Below, one piece after another: positions 8,295-15,410 of a DNA stretch of 50,879 nucleotides. How positions within the stretch are numbered: position 1 is the first letter of the stretch; each line of letters starts with the position of its first letter. Source of the DNA: Rhodospirillales bacterium (GTDB taxonomy: Bacteria > Pseudomonadota > Alphaproteobacteria > Rhodospirillales > Magnetovibrionaceae); NCBI GenBank assembly GCA_024653965.1, contig JANLGW010000035.1, forward strand, positions 1 to 50,879, in the 5' to 3' direction. Under the pieces are notes generated by a model. The model made no database searches. It was not told the origin of the DNA and was given only the letters and a program-made list of their open reading frames with translations. Both the position numbers and the translations under genes were made by a program.

Positions 8295-9104
8295 CTAAAA
8301 TTCCTGTAACACACCGGCTAAATTCTTGGTGCGAAGAATTTTAGCGATTTCGACTATTCCGGGCTCGCTTTTCTTAGGCTCATATTTTTCAACTCCTGCG
8401 TTTACGGTCAACTTGGTGAATTTCATTCCCATATATGAAGCCATGAACATTCCCAAATCTGCTAACCCAATCAGGTTTCCGTAGGCTTTCGTGTCGAGAT
8501 ATTGAAGGGTGTAAAAGGCGTTCATTGTTAGTTCACCGTTTTCTGGAGCAAAGGTAACGTGCTGTAAACACGGAAAACCTAGGTAGGGTTGATCAGACAA
8601 GTCAGTAACCGGATCGTAAGTCGTTGCCTGTAGGGCTGAACGGCGATGGGTTCCGCCAGCATAAATGGCTGCTATCTGTTTGAGCTGATTGATGCCGATA
8701 TTTTTTTGTTTATAGTCTGCACCAAAGTTCATCAGTCGCTCAAAATACAAGCCGTCCTTGTTTGCCTTGTGCGCTTTGCGGAAACGTGGCGCAGCATTTT
8801 GGCAATCCTCAAAAAATGTTTCATGGTCACCATCCGCCAATTCCCAAATCTCCCGCGGGAATATGGTAAAAGCGACTTTATCAACAGTGAGCTTGCCCTG
8901 TGAGGTTAAGTGTCGATCGAGCGCTTCGCGGACATCCATATCCTCTTCCGGACCGGAAACTGGGTCGAAATCTGATATACAGAAAAGCAAGGGGGAAATC
9001 TCTTTACCACCCGATTCAAGGATCGTTTGTAAAGCGGCACCCCAAGCAAGTGAGATGTTTGGGCTCTTCGCGATCGTAACGCCAGCACCGGTATTTTTAG
9101 ACAT
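8295..9104 (-). CDS. Divergent thymidylate synthase-like protein
   Basis: About 269 residues from the third of three tandem ATGs, which has the best spacing to GAGGAGG. A remote TS fold is visible: HRRSALQATTYDP, Cys in GFPCLQHVTF, QYLDTKAYGNLIGLADLG (Asp and Asn at the RSxD and FN positions), then TVNAGVEKYEP where the His-x-Tyr contact has only Tyr. The catalytic Cys is kept, the phosphate-site Arg pair is partly kept and the folate region is unclear. It could be a second base hydroxymethylase or a non-catalytic nucleotide sensor. It overlaps the upstream ImmA/IrrE gene by 8 bases, so it is translated in the same operon. Family membership is inferred from motif order and needs a profile search. 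Confidence 0.6.
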   Translation of the reverse strand: MSKNTGAGVTIAKSPNISLAWGAALQTILESGGKEISPLLFCISDFDPVSGPEEDMDVREALDRHLTSQGKLTVDKVAFTIFPREIWELADGDHETFFEDCQNAAPRFRKAHKANKDGLYFERLMNFGADYKQKNIGINQLKQIAAIYAGGTHRRSALQATTYDPVTDLSDQPYLGFPCLQHVTFAPENGELTMNAFYTLQYLDTKAYGNLIGLADLGMFMASYMGMKFTKLTVNAGVEKYEPKKSEPGIVEIAKILRTKNLAGVLQEF

Positions 9105-10020
9105 CATCATCCTCCTCTTCGAGGTGTCGGTAATGGGCTAAGCCCACATAATATTCAGCGTCATTATCTTCATCGGGGTGATTGGGCTTGGTGCCACGGA
9201 TGTGTATTGGGTGGGATCGACCTGAAATTTGGAGCTCGGAAGTGCCTTGGCGTATAACTTGAAAAATGTCGTAATCATCACGACGTTCGACAAAAGTGAG
9301 GCACTTTTCATTGCTGATTGATCCCCGTGGGGTAACCACGTGAGAGCCCACCATGGTATCCATGGTTTTTGCTTGGCACTCTGCGTCTACCATGAGCATA
9401 TGCTGCTTGCCTGCGTCGCCGATGATCGTTTTGCGCATGACCTGCGGCGGGGAGCGACGGAGTTGTTTTGCTTTTGCTTCGCCAATCTCGCGCACACCCC
9501 AAAGAAGATGATTGATCAGAGTGTCGTATCCAACGCCAAAATCACAGGCGATCGTATATACAGTCTCCGGCGCAAGATCAGTCCCTCCGACGCCGCGAAT
9601 CGCCAAAGCATATCGAAGTCCAATCGTTGGCATTAGCACGGCTGCGCCGAAGGCATCGGCAACAATTTCTTCGGGTGGGCGGCCATCGTATTGCTCGGCG
9701 GACGACTTTAATTCATCGATCGTAGAACCGTGCCCCATCCAAAAATGCCCCAGTTCATGAGCGCATGTAAAAATTTGGCGCGGAAGCGGTCTAAACGCCG
9801 AAACCATGATCTGGGGAGTCGGTTGGCGGCGAAACATCCCCTCCATATTGATGGGGACAAACCGTACGGGTACATTAAGCCGTTTACACATATCGTATAT
9901 ACAAATCGGTGATTCGTCGTCGTAATCAGCTTTATCTCGCGCTTCACAGGCGGCGCGAATAGCCGTTTGAACGAGGTCTTGCCGCTGGTGCCAAGATACG
10001 CGTTTTGGGGAAAACATCAT
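9097..10020 (-). CDS. ImmA/IrrE-family metallopeptidase
   Basis: 307 residues. The zinc site is HELGHFWMGH (about 88-97), with the third ligand in EEIVADAFGAAVLMP about 27 residues further on. The family cleaves partner XRE repressors (ImmA-ImmR of ICEBs1, IrrE-DdrO), de-repressing an operon on a stress or substrate signal. The partner is the XRE protein encoded immediately upstream, with a 1-base stop/start overlap. The C-terminal half (about 180-307) is an extra domain with VVTPRGSIS and a beta-rich end that may sense a ligand. A second ATG at 10017 is better spaced from AGAGGGGGA. A member that acts as an effector rather than a regulator remains possible. Confidence 0.88.
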   Translation of the reverse strand: MMFSPKRVSWHQRQDLVQTAIRAACEARDKADYDDESPICIYDMCKRLNVPVRFVPINMEGMFRRQPTPQIMVSAFRPLPRQIFTCAHELGHFWMGHGSTIDELKSSAEQYDGRPPEEIVADAFGAAVLMPTIGLRYALAIRGVGGTDLAPETVYTIACDFGVGYDTLINHLLWGVREIGEAKAKQLRRSPPQVMRKTIIGDAGKQHMLMVDAECQAKTMDTMVGSHVVTPRGSISNEKCLTFVERRDDYDIFQVIRQGTSELQISGRSHPIHIRGTKPNHPDEDNDAEYYVGLAHYRHLEEEDDDV

Positions 10021-10379
10021 TAATCCCCCTCTTCCCGATGGGCAGGTTCATCGCGCATTGCTGCCATCAAACGGAGGAGCCGATCTAAATCATCGGATCT
10101 CAATTTGTTAAGTTCGCGTGCGGCTAATTGGATGCGGGGGTCTTCTGGAGAGATTTTGTCCTCACCTTCGCCGAGCAGCCACGAAACACTGACGTCAAAT
10201 ATCTCCGCGAGCTTGGTAATCTCCTCAGCCGATACTCGTCGATTTCCGGCCTCAATTTCACTCACAGAAGGTCGGTGTATGCCAAGAAATTTTGCTACAT
10301 GTGCTTGGGAGAGGCCAGACAATTTGCGAGCTTCTTTGATGCGCTTGGCAAGCGCCAGTTGGGTTTCTTTGTCCGTCAT
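10020..10379 (-). CDS. XRE-family transcriptional repressor
   Basis: 119 residues. The HTH_3 domain (about 8-66) is canonical: RIKEARKLSGLSQAHVAKFL, then GIHRPSVSEIEAGNRRV and ITKLAEIFDVSVSWLLGEG. It probably binds the perfect palindrome at 10723-10743 in front of its own operon and is inactivated by the adjacent ImmA/IrrE peptidase. The C-terminal about 50 residues are helical and acidic. Its start overlaps the stop of the carrier-like gene by 4 bases (ATGA). Confidence 0.9.
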   Translation of the reverse strand: MTDKETQLALAKRIKEARKLSGLSQAHVAKFLGIHRPSVSEIEAGNRRVSAEEITKLAEIFDVSVSWLLGEGEDKISPEDPRIQLAARELNKLRSDDLDRLLRLMAAMRDEPAHREEGD

Positions 10380-10696
10380 TGGCTTGCAACCTTGGCTTCT
10401 TTATTCTTCTCTTGTTTTTTGATAAGGGCGCATACACGTTCGGTAATTTGATCGATCGTGTACATCTTGCCATTGGAATCCCCGAATAGCTTCTCGTCGT
10501 CAGGGATTTCGACTTCTAATTTTTTGGCTATTCTGCTGATCGCGACGGGCCAAATCTTTGAGTCAAACTTATTGAGATCGCTTCCAGGGCACGTCATCCC
10601 TGTGACCTCTGGTTGCTCCTGATCCTGCGGGTTCAGTTTTTTGTGAATGTTCTGAACTACCGCAACGATTTTGGCCTTAACCTCACTGGGCTCCAT
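10376..10696 (-). CDS. Acyl-carrier-protein-like small protein
   Basis: 106 residues, first gene of the minus-strand operon. The second half aligns by eye with ACP helices II-IV: FDSKIWPVAISRIAKKLEVE, then IPDDEKLF and YTIDQITERVCALIKK. These correspond to the DSL phosphopantetheine site, the acidic helix, 'EIPDE' and the final helix. The serine is kept; the Leu of DSL is Lys. Divergence is strong and there is a short insert (GDSNGKMY), so sequence identity alone would not settle it. The AcpS-type enzyme in the same cluster makes a modified carrier protein the best reading. A non-carrier helical regulator is the alternative. Confidence 0.55.
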   Translation of the reverse strand: MEPSEVKAKIVAVVQNIHKKLNPQDQEQPEVTGMTCPGSDLNKFDSKIWPVAISRIAKKLEVEIPDDEKLFGDSNGKMYTIDQITERVCALIKKQEKNKEAKVASQ

Positions 10697-10722
10697 GTTG
10701 GCCCTCCTATATCAACATCTGA

Positions 10723-10743
10723 ATGGTAAGATTATCTTACCAT
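10723..10743. promoter_or_regulatory. Perfect palindromic operator
   Basis: ATGGTAAGAT and ATCTTACCAT form 10-bp arms around one central base, 27 bp upstream of the minus-strand operon start. The position and perfect symmetry fit an operator for the XRE repressor encoded in that operon. GATAAT within it on the minus strand may be part of the -10 box. Confidence 0.65.
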
Positions 10744-10871
10744 ATGTAATGTGAAGCGCAAGGAAAAATTGTGTGCACTTATAATTATAGTAAAAAAACT
10801 AGTAAACAACGCTAGAATGTATTGTCGGCGGTGGATACTGTTCTGATAACAATCGTTTTTTGGGAGGTTAT

Positions 10872-11675
10872 ATGGCGTTCTGGCGAAGCGAGACTATGCG
10901 TGAGCGGCTTAAAGGCCTAATTGAACCGTTTGATGCCAATAAGATTGAGCAAGCAGCATATACGCTGAGTGTTGGGCGGGAAGTGTACATCACGCCTCAT
11001 GGCATGCACGCCGACCCAGAAAGAAACTCGAAGCTTCAGCTTCGGTCAGAGGAGGGTTTTTCAATTCCTTCGGGGCAGTTCTCATTCGTCCTAACTAAAG
11101 AATCGGTTGAAATTCCGGATGACGCAATTGGCTGGATATCCGTTCGTACCCCGCTAAAGTTTCAGGGCCTCGTTAACATTTCTGGGTTTCATGTCGATCC
11201 CGGTTACAAGGGACAGTTGATCGTATCTATGTTTAATGCTGGTCCATCTCCAGTCACGTTGGCGGAAGGCGATGGGCTCTTGAAAATTTGGTATGCCGAT
11301 CTGGACGGCCCCACGAAAGACTTGAAAACAGGCATTCATAACCAGACGATATCTTCTACGCTGATAAGTCAGGTTTCAGGACAGCTTCATTCGTTGCAAT
11401 CTTTGTCCCGTGAAATTGATTATTTGAAATGGCAACAAACTTTCATCAAATGGACGATTGGTATCACCGCGACAGTGATCGTCGCGGTTTTTGCTGCGGC
11501 GCTCGCTATTTTGACGTCAATTGGTAGCCTAAACGGCCACCAATCAAATTTGAACGAGGGAGAACCTCCCGCTTCGGAGCAATCGAATTTTGCGCCCACA
11601 TCGAGGGGTTCGACTATCACAGGAGAACCCAGTTCTCAGGTTAAGCCTGAAACTGTGGGCGAACAAACCAAATGA
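10872..11675 (+). CDS. Membrane-anchored dCTP deaminase/dUTPase-like protein
   Basis: 267 residues from the ATG at 10872, preceded by GGGAGG. Residues about 15-150 look like the trimeric dCTP deaminase/dUTPase fold: LIEPFDANKIEQAAYTLSVG, IPDDAIGWISVRTPLKFQGL, then GFHVDPGYKGQLIVSMFNAG. Compared with E. coli Dcd, the catalytic Glu (LEFYN) is Ser119 and the Arg of SSLAR is Phe, so deamination is unlikely; the DPG sugar-binding motif is kept. A coiled stretch and one transmembrane helix (about 194-217) follow, then a disordered Ser/Pro/Glu tail. A membrane-tethered nucleotide sensor is a reasonable guess. TTGTCG-17-GATAAC at 10822-10850 is a possible promoter. Confidence 0.7.
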   Translation: MAFWRSETMRERLKGLIEPFDANKIEQAAYTLSVGREVYITPHGMHADPERNSKLQLRSEEGFSIPSGQFSFVLTKESVEIPDDAIGWISVRTPLKFQGLVNISGFHVDPGYKGQLIVSMFNAGPSPVTLAEGDGLLKIWYADLDGPTKDLKTGIHNQTISSTLISQVSGQLHSLQSLSREIDYLKWQQTFIKWTIGITATVIVAVFAAALAILTSIGSLNGHQSNLNEGEPPASEQSNFAPTSRGSTITGEPSSQVKPETVGEQTK

Positions 11676-11678
11676 TTT

Positions 11679-11704
11679 AAAGATGCCCTCGACATCTTTT
11701 GGCA
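11679..11704 (+). terminator. Weak hairpin after the Dcd-like gene
   Basis: AAAGATG and CATCTTT pair around a 7-base loop, followed by a short T run. It is AT-rich and weak, and may only attenuate transcription into the next gene. Confidence 0.3.
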
Positions 11705-11740
11705 TTCCCTAGCAACGGATGAATTCTGTTATGGTTGTGA

Positions 11741-12754
11741 TTGGATAATTATATTGTGGCTACAGAACGAGTTCAGATTTGCACCCTACGTCTCGTATAT
11801 CCTCCTATTTCTAATCAGGAGGCGGAATGGCTTCGGCACGATTCTGATGTCCAAGACAGATTACGCGAGAGCAATTTTTATATGATAGGGAGGCGCGCTG
11901 AAGCCAAGTTTGAGAATCTTCAGGCTAATCTAGATGATAATACGATTAACTTCGAATTCGTCACAGGAAGTGGCATTCGTGATCATGTGCAAATTGGTAT
12001 CAACGAACTCCCAAATGTAGTTGCCAATTCGACCGCCCATATGGAGATTGAGTCAGGTCCTAAGTTTGTTCGTGTGTGGGCTACCGACCAAGAAGGAGGC
12101 CGTACAGGAACTCTTTTGGACTGGTTTACGACTGAAAAGCTTCTTTTCGACAAATGGAGGGGCAAGCAGGGGATTCACGGACTTGATCTTTTGCGTGACC
12201 TTGCGAGGTATGAATTGCTCTATGCAGGTATTTCCAAACAAGAAAATGCCTTTGAGCGCTTGTTGAACAAACCTCATGACAAACGCTTGCGGATATTAGC
12301 AAATGAGCAGCAAGTCACCGATGGTGCGCGAGTAACGGATGAAACGTTTCTATTCTTTTTTAAGACGGACGTATTTCGAGTTCATACGTACGATATAGAT
12401 GATGACTTTCACGAAATGGTCCGTGAGCCAGACCTCAGTGACACTAGAATATTGGCTGATGCTGAAAAAGCTTACATTAGCTTTATTCAAAGTAGGTACA
12501 ATACGATCAAATACAAATGTTATCCGAGGGGTGCGGATGGCCTTTTTGGCACAGGCCTCAATCGTTACTGTTATGTCATTGGAGAAGATTTAACATTTCA
12601 TGGCCCTGGAGCTACAATCGTAGGGGCATTTGAGGCAAGCCTTCCTGCGTCTAATGATGCTGATGGGATTTTTGTTGAAGGTGAAAATGCAGTACTTATA
12701 AAAGCCCAAGACATGGCACAAGCTGTCGCCGATATTGCGGCTCGTGATAAGTAA
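11741..12754 (+). CDS. Protein of unknown function
   Basis: 337 residues if the TTG at 11741 is the start; GTG at 11756 is another choice and no Shine-Dalgarno sequence decides. It is soluble, with no signal or membrane segment. The N-terminal part begins RVQICTLRLVYPPISNQEAE, the middle is helical (LLDWFTTEKLLFDKWRGKQG), and the C-terminal part carries TFHGPGATIVGAFEASLP. I recognise no family. It lies 65 bp after the Dcd-like gene on the same strand and is followed by a strong terminator, so the two may form one unit. Confidence 0.6.
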   Translation: MDNYIVATERVQICTLRLVYPPISNQEAEWLRHDSDVQDRLRESNFYMIGRRAEAKFENLQANLDDNTINFEFVTGSGIRDHVQIGINELPNVVANSTAHMEIESGPKFVRVWATDQEGGRTGTLLDWFTTEKLLFDKWRGKQGIHGLDLLRDLARYELLYAGISKQENAFERLLNKPHDKRLRILANEQQVTDGARVTDETFLFFFKTDVFRVHTYDIDDDFHEMVREPDLSDTRILADAEKAYISFIQSRYNTIKYKCYPRGADGLFGTGLNRYCYVIGEDLTFHGPGATIVGAFEASLPASNDADGIFVEGENAVLIKAQDMAQAVADIAARDK

Positions 12755-12821
12755 ATGCTGTTCGTGCCATAACAAGCCCCAAACATTCATTATCAATGTA
12801 GGTTCTTGACCAAATCCTATC

Positions 12822-12881
12822 CCCGCAACTAACAATATCATCGGCTTAGCTAAAAATAGCTAGGCCGTTTTTATTTGCGGG
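12822..12881 (+). terminator. Terminator inside a nested hairpin
   Basis: The inner stem is 11 bp (12842-12852 with 12857-12867, CGGCTTAGCTA side first) around AAAA and is followed by TTTTTATTT: a classic Rho-independent terminator for the gene at 11741. An outer 7-bp pair, CCCGCAA (12822-12828) with TTGCGGG (12875-12881), encloses it. Confidence 0.75.
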
Positions 12882-12983
12882 TGAATAGCCCCCTTTAAAG
12901 CTGGACTTGCCATCAGAAAGGGCACGCCTTATGGTTTAGCATGTATTGCAAAACGCGCCCTATGGATATGGGGCACTAAATAG

Positions 12984-13008
12984 TGATAACTCAAAATTAT
13001 GATGCATT
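12984..13008 (+). repeat. Left 25-bp inverted repeat, candidate recombinase core site
   Basis: Exact reverse complement of 18828-18852. It reads TGATAACTCAAAATTATGAT and then GCATT. Internally TGATAA and TTATGA are near-inverted arms around a 7-base asymmetric spacer (CTCAAAA), the layout of tyrosine-recombinase crossover sites. It overlaps the start codon of the ATP-grasp/radical-SAM gene. Confidence 0.8.
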
Positions 13009-15389
13009 TAAAACCAGTGTGGGTTGGCATTAGCCCGTCTGAAATTAAGGGCATTGAGCATCTTTTTTCAGGTCTGATTACAATTATTGGCTCATCCCAA
13101 GGTGAGACACCGGGTTCTTTTAGTCTTGAAAGTGAATTCAAAACCCGCATCAATTACAACGATCCAGACAATTACCAACTGTGCGACGATTTTCTGTCCA
13201 CTAAGGTTCGTGAAATACGCGAGAGAGAGCCGTTATCCACGTTTTTTTGGCAGGATCAGCAGTCATTTTCCATTACCGATAAACTTGAGCTGGGAACGAT
13301 TGCAAACAACCGCCTACCTTTAATTCAGTTCCTCGCTAACAAAATTATGTTGCGAGCCCTCGTGGCCCGCTTCATGGGCACGCTGCCCGGTTTAACCGTA
13401 TTCAAAAGCGAATGCCATTTTGCCAACCTGCGCGAACTCATGCCCGACAACTTATCGTTTGTCGTGCAGGAGCCTTACGGTTCCGGAGGACATAACACGC
13501 TATTGGTCGCCTCTCCAAGCGACGATGAACGCATTGCGGGTCTGAGCGCAGACATCCTGATTGTTACGGGATATTTGGAGAAGTCCATCCCCCTCAACCA
13601 GCATATTGTCATCTTTGACAATGAGTGCGTGATCCTCCCGCCATCCGTTCAAATCGTCTCATTGTCCCAAGGTGGAAGTTTGCTGTATAACGGTGGGGAT
13701 TTCTCCGCAGTGCAGATCGTTGACGACTCCGTTCTGTCTCATATGCGAAGAGCCTCTGAGCAAATAGGGGCGTTGTTGCGGGACAACGGCTATCGTGGTG
13801 TCGCAGGTATTGACTATTTGGTTCGTGGCCACGAGCTCTTTTTTATTGAAATCAATCCACGCTTTCAATCTTCGACGACCGTGTTGAACCAAAGCTTGCT
13901 AATGCAAGGGTGTCCCTCCGTTCAAGAACTCCATCTCATGGCATTCGCCGGGAAGCCACCCCAGGTGCCCGCTTCAATCAAAGCCCAGGGTGCATTTCTG
14001 ATCGGACTCAATGATGGGACATGCCTACCCCAGTACCAGGACCTGGATTTACGTCTGTCCAGCCCAGACAAACGCCAAACGATGTTCTCCCAGGATGATA
14101 TCTCCATCCGCCTTTTTGTCGATGGGCTTGACCCGCAAGTCAAAATCGAACCGTTCACCAAGTTGTGGCGGCTCGAAACAAATCGCCAAATCGTGTGCTA
14201 TGACCCTCTTAACGGCATCACCGTCGACCACGCGATTTCCTCGTATTTGACATCCAGCGCCTTTCGCCTCGCGTCGGTGCGCCGGGACGACGTGGAAAGC
14301 ATGGCGCGTTTGAAGTTTGCATTGTTTGCCCATGGTTTGCGCATTACATCGAGCGCATTAGAGAAATTGGCCGAGGATCGCGACGATTTGACAATCCGAG
14401 ATGGCATTGCGGGCGGTCTGGAAATAAAGCTGTTCGATCGGCTTCACGTCAACGTACCCATCAAGGAATATTTTGCACTGCTGAGCCCATTGGCGCTGCA
14501 TTGGACAGCGCAAGATGGATTTCTCATTCAAGATGAGGCCGAGGACGTCATCCCCATCGATATCCTGCCCATCCCAGACTTCGCGGGGCGAAAGATTTCA
14601 ACGGGAACACCAATGCTCGACATTGGGCAAATGTTTAACGAACGTTTGAGCATTGAAATTTTTTACGGTTGCGTGAACACCTGGGCCAATGAGACAGCAT
14701 GTCATTTTTGCGAGCTCGGTGCCGAGCGCAAGCCAGCTTTCGTAGACCTGAACGACACCCAGGAATTCGTCGCGCACTGTCGGGACAACCCCAAAATCAA
14801 TATGCGCCATATTCTCCTCGGTGGCGGCACGCCGCCCGACAGATTATTGCCGCTCTACGTCGAGGCCGCCAAACGCGTGCGTCAGGAAACGGACGTGCCC
14901 CTGTACGTCATGATGGCCCCCCCGCCGGACCTAGGACTGCTTGATGAGCTCCGGAACGCTGGCGTCGATGAAGTTGGGTTCAATATTGAAATTGTCGACC
15001 GCAAACTGGCTCAGCGCGTCATGCCTGCCAAGGGAACCATCCCACTTGCGCGCTACTTAGAAACCATGGAATACGCCGTGAAGTTGTGGCCTAAGCAGGG
15101 AGCGATCAGAAGTATCTTGATCGTTGGTTTGGAGCCATTGGAAAACACCCTGCAAGGCGTACGAGAACTATGCGCCCGCGGTGTCATGCCGATTCTGTCA
15201 CCGTTTCGGCCCGTACCGGGAACGCCTTTGACAAACCATCCGACACCAACGGCGGAGGTACTGTTCCAATCTTGGAAAAGGGCGCAGGAGATTGCACAAG
15301 AATACGCCATGGCTTTAGGGCCGACGTGCATCGCCTGTCAAAACAACACCATCTCAATGCCGGTCGATCAACACCATTACTATTATTAA
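12999..15389 (+). CDS. ATP-grasp / radical SAM fusion enzyme
   Basis: 796 residues. N-terminal ATP-grasp ligase (about 100-330): VVQEPYGSGGHNTLLV, then GYRGVAGIDYLV and FFIEINPRFQSSTTVLNQ, the carbamoyl-phosphate-synthase-like metal site. C-terminal radical SAM domain (about 545-796) with Cys558, Cys568 and Cys571, a C-x9-C-x2-C spacing as in Elp3 rather than C-x3-C-x2-C, then HILLGGGTPPD as the SAM-binding GGE-like motif. A second C-x2-C (777, 780) near the C-terminus could bind zinc or an extra cluster. ATP-grasp enzymes form peptide-like bonds; a radical step then fits a modified peptide or amino-acid product. Translation starts at one of two tandem ATGs inside the left 25-bp repeat, with no Shine-Dalgarno sequence. 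The next gene starts 21 bases after the stop. Confidence 0.85.
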   Translation: MMHLKPVWVGISPSEIKGIEHLFSGLITIIGSSQGETPGSFSLESEFKTRINYNDPDNYQLCDDFLSTKVREIREREPLSTFFWQDQQSFSITDKLELGTIANNRLPLIQFLANKIMLRALVARFMGTLPGLTVFKSECHFANLRELMPDNLSFVVQEPYGSGGHNTLLVASPSDDERIAGLSADILIVTGYLEKSIPLNQHIVIFDNECVILPPSVQIVSLSQGGSLLYNGGDFSAVQIVDDSVLSHMRRASEQIGALLRDNGYRGVAGIDYLVRGHELFFIEINPRFQSSTTVLNQSLLMQGCPSVQELHLMAFAGKPPQVPASIKAQGAFLIGLNDGTCLPQYQDLDLRLSSPDKRQTMFSQDDISIRLFVDGLDPQVKIEPFTKLWRLETNRQIVCYDPLNGITVDHAISSYLTSSAFRLASVRRDDVESMARLKFALFAHGLRITSSALEKLAEDRDDLTIRDGIAGGLEIKLFDRLHVNVPIKEYFALLSPLALHWTAQDGFLIQDEAEDVIPIDILPIPDFAGRKISTGTPMLDIGQMFNERLSIEIFYGCVNTWANETACHFCELGAERKPAFVDLNDTQEFVAHCRDNPKINMRHILLGGGTPPDRLLPLYVEAAKRVRQETDVPLYVMMAPPPDLGLLDELRNAGVDEVGFNIEIVDRKLAQRVMPAKGTIPLARYLETMEYAVKLWPKQGAIRSILIVGLEPLENTLQGVRELCARGVMPILSPFRPVPGTPLTNHPTPTAEVLFQSWKRAQEIAQEYAMALGPTCIACQNNTISMPVDQHHYYY

Positions 15390-15410
15390 CCAAAGTGTGT
15401 GAGGGACGTT

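Noticed and set aside
12822-12881. Nested hairpin considered as an integron attC site
   Set aside because: No integron integrase and no conserved attC core (GTTRRRY); a terminator explains the inner stem and T tract.
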